Shown here one piece after another: positions 25,138-36,837 of a stretch of 64,000 nucleotides of DNA. Made by a program: the position numbers and the translations under genes. Source of the DNA: Diphasiastrum complanatum (lineage: Eukaryota > Streptophyta > Lycopodiopsida > Lycopodiales > Lycopodiaceae); contig CM055098.1 of assembly GCA_029204225.1 (NCBI GenBank), forward strand, positions 49,476,277 through 49,540,276, read 5' to 3'. Position 1 is the first letter of the stretch. Each line of letters starts with the position of its first letter. The notes below the pieces were generated by a model. The model ran no database searches. It saw only the letters and a program-made list of their open reading frames with translations, and was not told the origin of the DNA.

Positions 25138-25557
25138 TGTAACTTATCTTGCGTCAGCAAGGCTATGACATAAGTAGTTATGAGAGGCACCTTTGTGTGA
25201 ATGTTGATGAAGAGAGAAAATTGATAACCAACACTAAAAAGCTCAATATGGAGGAGGGTGAGTTCGCACAATGTTATATAAATCCAAATGGTGCTTGTGC
25301 ATGTGCCCATGCAGCCCCACAACATACCAAACATAACTTCAGTTACTCTTAATAGTCCCCATTATGCATATAGCCATCACACACCATGTACTGCTCCACA
25401 TGTCACTATCTAGGTAATTGGGCTCTCTCAAAGTTAATAATACTAAATTGGCCTTGAATGGAATTTCAAAACATAATTAATAATTTTGACTACTGGAGGC
25501 CCAATACCCATGTCTAGGATTATTCCAAATCCTCAATAACTCGACATGAATGTAACA
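25138..25557 (-). mobile_element. Gypsy 3' LTR, copy C
   Basis: Minus-strand TGTTACATTCATGTC (start 25557) to AAGTTACA (end 25138). Preceded by a polypurine tract GGAGAAAAGAA. Shares the internal GCTGCATGGGCACATGCAC and the promoter-like TATATAA followed by AACTCACCCTCCTCC with LTR copies A, B and E. The pol frame of the adjacent Gypsy runs into its start (NVTF at the junction), as in plant chromovirus Gypsy elements. Confidence 0.8.
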
Positions 25558-26407
25558 TTCTTTTCTCCGTAAACTGCTTTTGTCCTTAGAATTGAAAATT
25601 AAGGAAGTTTTTCTTTCCAACCTTTTCATTTGATTAAGCACTCAAAGATGGAACGATTTCTTGATTTTTTATCTTTTGTTTTGAGTGCTTTCTTAGGTTC
25701 CAAAAGTACACTAAATCTTCCAATTGGATTTAGATCTTTTTTTAATCCAAGCAAATTACTTTGATTTCAATTCAATTTCAATGGACTTTTATAAAGTGTT
25801 GGACGGGCCATGTATTTGCCTTGAAGGTTGAGTTGATAAGCTAAAAACTAATTTTCTTTATAATCCAAAATAGTCTACAATACATTGTAGACAATTTATA
25901 ATGCTTTTTCATACACATAGTCCTGTAATCTTTTAGAGTTCTAAAAAAAACCCAATCATCAACCTAAAAATCTCAAAAGATCTCTTAAGATTAGCATAAT
26001 GCTTAGCACTATCTCGAGTACTACAGTTACTCTTGCAACATTTCTTGCATTTCATATGGGAATTCCACAACCTTCTAAATCTTAACAGATATCGTCTCCA
26101 CAACAACTACAAATCTCGGTTGAAAACTATACATTAGCATAAACAAACTATAACCTATAGCGCAAGGTTATTTACTATTATAAAAAAATTCCATCAAAGG
26201 GAGTAATCTTCTCAATGAGATTGCCTATGAGACAATATGTTCTCCATAGTTTGGTTAGTTCTTTCAGTCTATCCATATGCTTCAAGATGATCAATAGAAC
26301 TTAAACTAAAAACATCTCAAAATTATGGAAACTTATAGACTAGATTTGACATTTAAACTTTGGTTCTCTATTACTAACGATATTCCTAGCACTCCATATA
26401 ACCTAAG
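25558..26407 (-). mobile_element. Ty3/Gypsy integrase, 3' half
   Basis: Minus strand reads RNIVSNREPKFKCQ (IVSDRDPKF-type core) and then TERTNQTMENIL, the TERxNQxxE segment that carries the catalytic Glu of Gypsy integrase. Further down, PTLYKSPLK resembles the IHPVFHVSLLK region, and a weak chromodomain-like IFECLIK-KG is seen near the end. Frameshifts and stops throughout. The 5' half of the same integrase lies at 30825-31060, on the far side of a nested Copia. Confidence 0.85.
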
Positions 26408-27100
26408 TGTAAAGAATTGCCAAAAATTGGCAAATCTAGCTTGATAAAAAACCATGTACAATAATGAAAATTATGTACATAAGTGGGTCCCACACATGTG
26501 AGGCCATGGAGCCACGTGAAAAACTTACCCTACTATAGGTTAGATCAATTCTAAAGGGTTGGTCATGTCATTTTGGTAGTGATTCCTAGATTATAGGACC
26601 TACACCTAAGTTTAAGATGAAAAATTGACCAACTAGTCACCTACTAGGCATGATTCTAGGAATTAGGCTAGGTTTGCAAATTAGGGCAAGAGAGCCAAGT
26701 TAACTTCCTTATTACATGCTAGAAATCCACCTAACTTCACAAACGAAGTCACTTTTGCTATGTATTCCAAGTTCCCATAGTGAGAAGATAGATTATTTTT
26801 GGAGCTCATTGGCAATCTCGAGCTACTCCACATTGTACATTGAGTTTTTGTGATTCAAATGAAACCAAGTTGATTTCTACTTGTTTCTCAATCTACAGGC
26901 CATACATCAGGTTATGTCTCACATGTGTGGGCTTGGATTTCAATGTTCATCAATGCTTTTGATTGTTAATGTTTGTTGTTTATCAAATTGCCAATCTAGA
27001 TCAACTTTTTTGTGTCTAGTTTTTTGATAGATTGTTAAGCAAGCATGCAATCACTCTTGTGGATCTTTTGTAGATCCGTTTATGGTCCTAAAGTACAGTA
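26408..27100 (+). mobile_element. Nested Copia 5' LTR
   Basis: About 693 bp starting TGTAAAGAATTGCC. It is nearly identical in order and sequence to 30144-30824. Followed three bases later by a primer-binding site. Confidence 0.95.
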
Positions 27101-27103
27101 CTT

Positions 27104-27116
27104 TGGTATCAGAGCC
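27104..27116 (+). other. Primer-binding site (tRNA-iMet type)
   Basis: TGGTATCAGAGCC three bases after the 5' LTR of the nested Copia. Confidence 0.95.
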
Positions 27117-30100
27117 AAGTACAAGAGCATAAGCCATTGATCTAATGCAAATCCAGTTTTAGCAAGTATTGGTGCTAAAAACTAGTGTAGAGAGGGCGAG
27201 CTAGAATCTACATTTTGGTGAGGGGATTTGATCTCAAACTTGATAGAGATCCAAATCCGTCTGGGCACCTCTGAACCTGCATTTATTGCATGATATTCAT
27301 TGATCACTAACCATCCAATTTGTGAGTTCTTGATGTGATTTTTGGTGCTAATCCTAGGAAAAGCTATCAAGATTGAGTGCCATTGATCAGATTTGACATA
27401 GGGTCATGAGATCTAATTAATCTAGGCTAAAATTAGGTCCTCTAAACTTGTTTTACAGGTCTTGAAAGTACATCAAGAAGTGTGAGTGAGATTTAGTCAT
27501 GTTTTTGTCCAAAAATAGCCAAAATTGATAGGATTTGATATGTCATTGATAGAATCTCATCTAATCTGCATTTCATCTTTGTGAGGGAGTGTAAGAACTA
27601 TGACTAGAAGTCCAAGAGAGGGCTAGAAGTCAAATTTGAAGTAATAAAAACAAAGTGAACCTTTGTGAGTTTCTAGGATCAAATCAATTTCAATTTTTCT
27701 GAGCATTGTTTTGTAGAATCTTTCTTGCTTGTTCTTTTGAATCAAGATCAAGGGGATCTTGCCACTTGTGTCTTTGTGAACATCAAGTGAATTTCTAGTG
27801 AGCTTAGGGAGGGCCAACAAGTACATCATTAGTACAAGTCATTAGAGATATGAGAACCATTGATGGATTTCTTCTTGGTACTAGCAGAGGTGAAATTCTA
27901 CAAACTACTCAATATGGAAAGTGAGGATGGAGTCACTTATAGTGATCCAAGACCTCTTTGATATTGTCCTAAGTGAAGAGGATGAGCCTCTTGGAGGACA
28001 AGAATTGGTTAGATACAAGAAGAAGGCAAGACTAGCACTTCATTGCATCAAAATGAATGTTAGTGATGACTTCTTGAAAGAGGTAGCCTCTTGCAAATCG
28101 GCCAAGGAAGCTTGGGATTCTTTAAAATCTATATATGAATCCAACAACACTTCAAGAGTGCTTATGATAAGAAACCAAGTCTTACAAAGCATGAGGAAAA
28201 GTGATGAAAGTGCACGTGTATGTGCTAAGGATCAAGTCTCTCAACAAAGAGTTGGATTCTATTGGTGAGAAGATCCTTGATAATGAGCTTGTACAAGTGA
28301 ATCTCAATGGCTTAGGAGATGAGTTCTCCAATTTGGTTCAAATTTTTGCCATCCAAAACACTTGTCATCAATTGATAAGCTCAATAGTGTGCTAGTGGCT
28401 GAAGAGTGTAGGATGCTCCATGCAAAATCTAGGATGAGTTCCTTATCATTGCAAGATGGAGATGAGAGAGTAAATTTCTCATTCAAGGGCAAGAAGACCA
28501 ATGGATCCAAGAAGGATCATGCAAAGGAGGCCGAGGAGGAGGATCAAGCATCAAGTTCAAAGGCAAAGGACAAGTCAAAGCTAAAATGCTTCTTTTGTGG
28601 AAAAAAGAGGCATTTTGCATCCGAATGCTACAAGAGGCAAAGAGCACAAGAGGAGGAGAACAAACAAGGAAACCTTGAACATGAAGAGGAGGAGGATGAA
28701 GAAGATGTATTCTTGATGGCATCTACATCCTCATCAACAAGCAATGGCAATTCAAGAGACATTTGGTGGATTGGTAGTGGGGCTAGCTCCCACATGTATT
28801 GTGAAAAAGACTTTTTCTCAACCTTACACTCATTCAATGATGCTAAAAAGTTTGTCTTTACTGCAAATGATGAAGAGTATAGGATAGATGGTGTTGGTAC
28901 CATCTCCTTGTGTCTAGAATCGTCAAAATGTATGGATTTAGAAAAAGTTCTTTATGTACCATCAATCACCAAGAATATGCTAAGTGTTGGACAACTTTTG
29001 GAAAGTGGTTTTGATGTCTACTTGCATGGTATTTGTTCTATTTTAAAGAATCATAATTGCATAGCAAAAGGATTTAAACAAGAGAGATTGTTTAAATTGG
29101 AGGCTTATGTTGCTATTGAGAGTGCAACTAACAATTTTGGTGACGAGAAAGCTTGCAAGGATTGAGGAGGAGCATTAAAGAGAAGAAGATTTTGAAGATC
29201 AACCTCAAAATTTGAGAGCTCCAAGGAGGACCTCAAATACAAAGGCAAAGTCATCAAATTGCATGCAAATTTTTTATTCAAGTGTGCATCTTGCAAAGGT
29301 GGAGAGCATTGGAGATTCTACTATATAAGTTCATACATAGTAGACATGAAGTGATTTGTCTCTCATCTTTAAGATTGATGGTGTTTAGAACTCTCTATGA
29401 CAAGACAATGAAGTTAGATATTTTCCAATCTACATTTGTTGTTGATAAAGCAATTTCATTGGATAACTGTTTTTGTAATAGTTTGAATAGTGTCATAAAA
29501 TATGAAACATCATTTGTATTGGAAATATTTGGGTCCACATGCTTTGTGCATGATAATTCCAATGTAAGGATCAAAGATTATTCTACTTCAATGCTAGGAA
29601 TAATGGTAATGTTTTGCTCTTCAAGTAGAGATTGTAGAATCTACATGTTTTCCACCAAAGAAGTTGTCAATGGTGGAAATGTGATCTTTCAAGAGTGGAA
29701 GATTTGTAAACTTGGAGAAGCACCTTTGGATCAACGCCTTATTCAATTCATTAATGGTTTGAAGTCAACTCAAGTGGAGGAGAAAGCTCAAGACCCGAGG
29801 ACTCCAAGAAGAACCTTGAGTATCAAGATGGAGCCATCAAGACTCAAATCATATGGATCAAGGCAAGTTGTCTTTGGCAACATTTTGTATGCACTTAATA
29901 GTTTAATTAATGTATCTTCAAGTGCACAAAATGCCTTGGAATCCATGGTTTACATGTATATAGACACATTTGTGGAACATCTTGTAAGGGATCCTTTAAG
30001 AGGTGGTGAAAGATTCTTCATGGACATCATTCTCTATTGGAGTTTCAAAAGTTCCTCGTTTGTACTTGGATTTTTAGACACTTCTAAAAGCATTCATTCA

Positions 30101-30143
30101 TCTAATAAGAGATTTGTACACAGATCAAGCTAAATTTGAGGAG
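27117..30143 (+). mobile_element. Nested Copia internal region, deletion derivative
   Basis: Gag: UBN2-type RMESLIVIQDLFDIVLSEED (from 27921) through KSIYESNN, frameshift near 28240, then a second gag part ending in the knuckle CFFCGKKRHFASEC (28590-28631). Protease: WWIGSGASSHM at about 28765-28800, with the catalytic Asp of DSG replaced by Gly (GGT codon). GAG-pre-integrase region has VLYVPSITKNMLSVGQL. A stop ends this frame at 29165. A second frame (29282-30133) has a decayed integrase C-terminus, EIFGSTCFVHD and NVIFQEWK. Most of the integrase core, RT and RNase H are gone. A purine tract TTTGAGGAG precedes the 3' LTR. Confidence 0.92.
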
Positions 30144-30824
30144 TGTGAAAAATTGCCAAAAATTGGCAAATCTAGCTTGATCAAAAACCATGTACAATAA
30201 TGAAAATTATGTACATAAGTGGGTCCTACACGTGTGAGGCCATGGAGCCATGTGGAAAACCTACCCTACTATAGGTTAGATCAATTCTAAAGGGTTGGTC
30301 ATGTCATTTTGGTAGTGATTCCTAGATTATAGGACTTACACCTAAGTTTAAGGTGAAAAATTGACCAACTAATGTCCTACTAAGCGTGACTGCAGGAATT
30401 AGGCTAGGGTTGCAAATCAGGACAAAAGAGAGCCAAGTTAACTTCCTTATTACATGCTAGAAATCCACCTAACTTCACAAAGGAAGTCACTTTTGCTATG
30501 TATTCCAAGCTCCCATAGTGAGAAGATAGATTATTTTTGGAGCTCATTGGCAATCTCGAGCTACTCCACATTGTACATTAAATTTTTGTGATTCAAATGA
30601 AACCAAATTTGATTTCTACTTGTTTCTCAGTCTACAGCCCGGTGTGTCACATGTGTGGGCTCGAATTTCAATGTTCATCAATGCTTTTGATTGTTAATGT
30701 TTGTTATTTGTCAAATTGCCAATCTAGATCAACTTTTTTTAGTCTTTTTGATAGATTGTTAAGCAAGCATGCAATCACTCTTGTGGATCTTTTGGAGATC
30801 AATTTATAGTCCTAAAGTACAGTA
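30144..30824 (+). mobile_element. Nested Copia 3' LTR
   Basis: About 681 bp, TGTGAAAAATTGCC at its start and AAGTACAGTA at its end, matching 26408-27100 with a modest number of substitutions. The two differ enough to say the insertion is not recent. Confidence 0.95.
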
Positions 30825-33750
30825 GTTTCACACTAAATAATTTTTCATATTGCTCTCATATCTTATCAAAGATATCTAATGGATGCAATACAACCACCAG
30901 CCTTGAAGCATTTAAATTAAGCTGATTGAAAGGATTTACATTTCACCACATGAGACTCAACAAATGGCTTGACTTTTGGCCAATAAAGCTCTCTTTTGAC
31001 CAAGTCTAAAGTCTAGTGTATATATGGATAAGGTGTCATGACATTCAAGTAGAATTTTTGTTTTTAGAACATCTCTTGGTGTGCAAATTTTTCTATTTCA
31101 AAATAACAATTTATTTAAAATAATATATTGCCACAATCTTCTTATCTTTCTTAACCAATTAAGACCTTGTGAGTTTGTCTCAATTCTATTCTCATATGAT
31201 TCAATATGAACAATCTTCCATATTCAACCAAAATTATAATCATTTCATGTAGTTGTCTAAATGAGAAATATAAATCTGTAGAAATATGAGTGAATGAAAA
31301 TTCGGTCAACTCACTAATCAAGCATTTACAACTTAATTAGAGCTATCTTTTTATATTGGATTTCATGATAAAAATCTTGCATCAACTCAATCCATCAAGC
31401 TTTCCAACCACTAAGATCATACTTAATAAAAAAATACTTAATAGGTTGGTGATCTCTGATACTATCAACTTACTATCATACAAGTAGTGTCTCCATGTTT
31501 TAAGTGCATAAATCACAAGAAGTATTTATTTTTCCTGAGTTGCATAACACAACTGGAGTCCAATAAAGTTTTTGCTCTCAAAACAAATCGGCCTATCATT
31601 TTCTAATAGAACCACTCCAATTGCAATATCGCTTGCATCGGTTCTTATGCCGTATGGTTGGTATGGATACGTAATCGATAACACGAGAGTGGAAATCATA
31701 AAGCTTTTCAAGTTTTTTAAACACTAGTTCAATTTATCATTCCATACAATAGGCAGACTAAGTTGACCAGTTTTCTTCTTTAATAAATCCACAAAATAAA
31801 ACAAGGAATTTTAGAAAAAAGACTTGTATAATTGTTTTTTTTATATTGGCCACTCTATGATTGTCTTGATCTATCTTCAATCTGACATGGGTGAATCTTT
31901 TGACCAAGATAAACTATCTTATACTTAAAAAATTCACATTTGGATTCGTTTATATAAAGTTTTTTTGTTGGAAATCTGCAAGAAAGTCCTAATATGAGTC
32001 ACATGTTCCTTAAAGGTTTTACGAAAAATAAGCATACCATCTAAGAATACCACCACAAGCTTTTCCAAATATGGACAAGATAAATTATTAATCATTTGTC
32101 AAAATGTTGCAAGTGCATTTATTAATCCAAAAGGTAAAACTAAAAGTTCATATTAACCAAAATGTCTCCAAAATCAATTTTCTACATGTCCTTTGGTTGA
32201 TTCTTATTGATGGTACCTTGTTTTGAGAGCTATCTTTTTATATTGGATTTTATGATAAAAATCTTGCATCAACTCAATCCATCAAGCCTTCCAACCACTA
32301 AGATCATACTTAAATCAAAAATACTTAATAGGTTGGTGATCTCTGATACTATAAACTTACTATCATACAAGTAGTGTCTCCTTGTTTTAAGTACATAAAT
32401 CACAAGTATTTATTTTTCCTGAGTTGCATAAGCAACTGGAGTCCAATAAAGTTTTTGCTCTCAAAACAAATCGGCCTATCATTTTCTAATAGAACCACTC
32501 CAATTGCAATATCTCTTGCATCGGTTCTTATGCCGTATGGTTGGTATGGATACGTAATCGATAACACGAGAGTGGAAATCATAAAGCTTTTCAAGTTTTT
32601 TAAACACTAGTTCAATTTATCATTCCATACAATAGACAGACTAAGTTGACCAGTTTTCTTCTTTAATAAATCCACAAAATAAAACAAGGAATTTTAGAAA
32701 TAAGACTTGTTTAATTGTTTTTTTATATTGGCCACTCTATGATTGTCTTGATCTATCTTCAATCCGACATGGGTGAATCTTTTGACCAAGATAAACTATC
32801 TTATACTTAAAAAATTCACAATTGGTTTTGTTTATATAAAGTTTTCCTTTTGGAAATCTGCAAGAAAGTCTTAATATGAGTCACATGTTCCTTAAAGGTT
32901 TTATAGAAAATAAGCATACCATCTAAGAATACCACCACAAGCTTTTCCAAATATGGACAAAATAAATCATTAATCATTTGTCAAAATGTTGCAAGTGCAT
33001 TTATTAACCCAAAAGGTAAAACTAGAAATTCATATTAACCAAAACGTCTCCAAAATCAATTTTCTACATGTCATTTGGTTGATTCTTATTGATGGTACCT
33101 TGTTTTGAGAATATTTTGAAAATCACTTATAAATACATTATTTTCTATTTGCTCTTGATCTAAATACACCAAGTTAGAACTTTACAAAATTCACAACTCT
33201 TTAGATGCATTTTAACAAGATCCAAAATTGGCATTACAAACAAAGATTACACTCATACTATGTAGTATCAAAAAACTTCATGAAATGATCTCAGATGGAT
33301 GTACATAATTTTAGCCAAAAAGTGTAACTATTCTATTTCCCTCTTTAAAAGAAAATGTGCGAAATAATTTTTTCAAAAACAATGTTTAAAGAGGCTAATT
33401 ACTAAATGACCATTCATAACCTTAAATTATGTGTACATGCCAAGTCCAAAACATGAGAATTATTCCTTCTCTGTAATCTTGAAATCCCTTGAGAGATTTG
33501 GTACTCTAACATCCCAAGTCTCCAACTCTGCTCCTGAAGCTAGATATATTTCATGTCTATGATTGTCAACTTCTATTTCCAAGTTGAGTTTGTGCACAAG
33601 ACGAGAATTAATAAAATTATGAACAGATCCACTATCTATTAAAAAACCAAATTTCTTTACTTTTGATTGTGCCTTTTGAGTGAAATGATTCATTAGGCTA
33701 AACAAACACTCATAATTTTAGAAATCAATTTCCAATTTCATACATTTACT
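30825..33750 (-). mobile_element. Ty3/Gypsy pol, 5' part with internal duplication
   Basis: Minus strand, reading downward. Protease: FGFLIDSGSVHNFINSRLV (33460-33705), active-site DSG intact. RT: LPFGLINALATF and LEKLVVVFLDGMLIF, with the YxDD box changed to FLDG. RNase H start: YGIRTDASDIAIGVVLLEND and RPICFESKNFIGLQL. RT-to-RNase H is present twice in tandem (31339-32225 and 32226-33110). Integrase zinc-finger part at 30825-31060 reads ELYWPKVKPFVESHVVKCKS. The gene then continues across the nested Copia at 26407. Confidence 0.88.
31339..33110. repeat. 887-bp tandem duplication within Gypsy RT/RNase H
   Basis: Unit 1 is 31339-32225, unit 2 is 32226-33110. Both open AGAGCTATCTTTTTATATTG and close GATGGTACCTTGTTTTGAG. 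Few mismatches and small indels, so the duplication post-dates most of the family's decay. Confidence 0.95.
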
Positions 33751-35572
33751 AGGCATCTCAGTCACTTGAGTCGCATGTTTCTTAAGTTCTAGATAGAATT
33801 TTGTTACAGTTCAAACATATTACAAATGCAATAATTGATAACAATTTTAACAATAATTGATAATAACATGAAATAGCCTCAGAGGCACATTTTCTAGAGG
33901 GCAGATCACATAAATGGATAGTAGAGCTTGCATGGCCTCAAGAAGACATTTACAACAGTTCATAAATATTCATTAGGGATCTCTGAAGCTTTATACCGAT
34001 TCCATTTGAGCAATTTGGAAGAGAAACAAGTAAAAATCAAATTTTGGAGGGCTCACTTGCAAGTTCTTTTAAAACATTTGGTGAAAATGACCCTCGAACA
34101 ACCAAAAAAAAAATTCATAGCTCAATCCAAAGGCCAATAGGTTCTTCAAACAACTTGCTAACAATCCTTTAGTGATCTAATCTAGAGTTTGAGATAGAAA
34201 ATCATGAAAAAAGTATGAAAATTACAAATTTCCATCTTTTTCGTCATGGTTTGAGCTCCATGGTCTAACATCTCTATCTATAGGCCGCAAAACAATAGCG
34301 ATCTACCTCAAGAAACATGCAAGCAAAGTTTACCGCTTTGGAATCTACCTATTAGCAACATGACGTCTATGCATGTGCCCATGTAGTCCCACAATATAGC
34401 AAAAAATACTCCTTCCAACTATAGTTCATTCAAAGTCTACTGGAAAGTGTGCATCTGCTTCTGCTCAACATCTCTAACACCTTGAAATATAACCACCATA
34501 GTCAACATGGCATTGCTAGTGCAATGCCTCATGTTGACATCAATTGGATCTTGCGTGCACTCTAGTACAGGTGATTCCTTTAAATACCTCGCATGGAGGA
34601 GGCTCCTAGCACTTCAGCACTCAACAAGGGTGGTGGCAAATTTTCCATTCATTTTTGTCGTATGATGTGCCCCTCTATTTTGTACATTTCCCAGTTCCTC
34701 ATGGAGATCCTCATTGGGACATTAAGTTGGTGACTCACTTAATTGTGATCGTGCATTGTTGAAAATCATGTTTATTTAATCATCATCACATTAATCTATA
34801 CTATCTGATTCATTTTCATAGTGATAATGTGTTGTTGAAAATCATGTTTCTCCAATCATGATCACATTGATCTCTTCTATTTGATTGCAAAGAGCATCGA
34901 GCCTTTTGTCAAACTTGTTTTTGGTAGAACTTTTTACACATTGATGATAGAGAATGGAAAGATCGATACAATTGATTGCACCAAGGATACCTCCAAAACC
35001 ACACATACAAATGTGACTACAAAAATCTACAAAGGTAGGAAATGTGCTTTGTGTCAAATCTTGCACAACTATGTACTTGGTGTGCATGAGGCCACTCCTA
35101 CCAAAGAAAATAAAAGCCTTCTTGCTTCTTCCAATGTCAAAACATCCGAGTAGTACAATGTCACAACACCCATCATGATGTAAATAGCCAACCAAAACAA
35201 ATTGTCCTTATGCACAAGTAGCAGCTTGCCACATGAGCCTTCATAGTTGCAATTGCACAAACCCACATTGCTCGTACTTTTATGCTAGCACATCGAGATG
35301 CCTAGATCACCATGTCTCAAAATCCATGTAGTTAGTTTGTTGACTTAGTGGGCAAGGACTACTCGTGCTTACACTCCATCTAGGAACAATGCCCTAGTTT
35401 AATGGCTACATTTTCATTTTGTTATTTGCCACTCATTACCAAGGTGTATATGTGCTCACACTTTCAAAAATGACATCTTAAAGAGGTAAGCTTTATGCAA
35501 TTTGTTTATAGTGGCGATGCCTCTAGTTATGCCCTATGCCACTAAAATCAATGTTGTGGCTCTAATACCAAA
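33751..35572. other. Probable Gypsy gag/leader remnant, mostly unreadable
   Basis: A minus-strand frame at 34842-35195 ends KNKFDKRLDALCNQIEEIN, which resembles the start of a gag protein only loosely. A stretch at about 34371-34440 weakly matches the Gypsy LTR (GCATGTGCCCATG). No clear host gene. Confidence 0.35.
35559..35570 (-). other. Possible primer-binding site
   Basis: Minus-strand TGGTATTAGAGC, one mismatch from the initiator-Met primer-binding site, preceded by a TG...CA-bounded stretch. Confidence 0.6.
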
Positions 35573-35873
35573 TGTTGCAAAATGCAACTCCAAAAGGCCA
35601 CAGACAAGAGAAGATGAACCCCAAAGTTCAAAATGCTACTTACATGCATAACCAACACAATCACAATCAACAAGCCACTTAAGTAGGCCCCTTGAATGTA
35701 AAAATGCCCAGTTTGATTACTTGAGCTTATGATATATCCAACACATGATAACTTGATAAACCAACATAAAAATCAAAAGATATGTTTCAAACAAGCATAG
35801 AGCCTCCTATTTCTAGTTCTCTATTATTGATATATAATCTCTTATTTTCTAAAGACTTTTAAGATTTCTTACA
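35573..35873 (-). mobile_element. Possible 5' LTR, unpaired
   Basis: On the minus strand runs from TGTAAGAAATC to TTGCAACA directly before a primer-binding-site-like sequence. No second copy is in the window and it does not resemble the Gypsy LTR at 25138, so its element is unknown. Confidence 0.4.
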
Positions 35874-36837
35874 TCTACAATATAATGACACATACTCCTT
35901 GAGTTTCCTTGGTGAGTAGGAAAAGGTGATAACTCTGAGGTAAATAATTGCAGAACTTGCAGAACTTTTCTCTGGAGCAGACTTCCATACTTTCGGATTC
36001 CCTCGAGGACCGAATGCAGTAACCAGATCTTGCTCAGAATATCTTGTACAATTGTTATCCTACCTAGCTTGTTACAATATAAAACAACATGGTACTTTCT
36101 AGAATCTTGCTCTTTCTCTCACAGACTGTTTGTATACTCTCTCTCTCTCTCTCAAGCCCAAGGCAAGGAAACCTCAGTCATGTCTTGCAAATTATGTTCT
36201 AGCTAGGTCATCAAGGTCACTAATAGCACTCCTATGCAGTTAGGCATTCATCATGGATCCGTCCTAAACTATGCCCTCCAATGTGTGCATGTCCACTTAC
36301 TGAGTTTGCTTGATAGCCAATGTATGTACCACAACAGTTTACATTAATATGGCTGTAGTTTGCTAAAATCTGTTGTATCTAACTTTATTTGCATGTTAGT
36401 GTAGACATTATGAAGCTCCCACATGATATCGCATGCTCGTGTGTATGTATTATTGTCGTAAGTATAATGAACATGAAATGGTTCGTTCAAAGCAGCAAGA
36501 TACTGTAATGCTTCAATAAAACTTTCATTACACAAGTACACTAGTGAATCAACTCGACGATGCCTTGCAAAATGGACAAGCTATCATGTATGTTGATGTC
36601 CAAGAATGTGTATATGCGTGCATACATAGGGTCCTGCACGATATTCTCACCATCTTCCTCTGGACAGCACTAAAATTCCAAGTCATGCCCTATGACTTTA
36701 ACTTGCCTCACAAGATTTTGTTGAGCACTTGAACACATAGTCTTAGCTTTCCAAAGCAAGGCCAACAAGTATAAATAAAGAGCAGTATTTACAAAGAAAG
36801 AAAACTGGATTAAGAAGAATAATACCTTTCAGCCATA
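35874..36837. other. Downstream flank of the GT8 gene
   Basis: Likely includes the 3' UTR of the minus-strand GT8 gene. A short CT run is at 36138-36153. No separate gene supported. Confidence 0.35.

Noticed and set aside
26403-30829. Target-site duplication for the nested Copia
   Set aside because: The 5 bp on each side do not match under any LTR boundary I tried, so none is claimed.
34371-34440. A fifth copy of the Gypsy LTR
   Set aside because: Only about 70 bp resembles it and neither LTR end is present; too weak to call.
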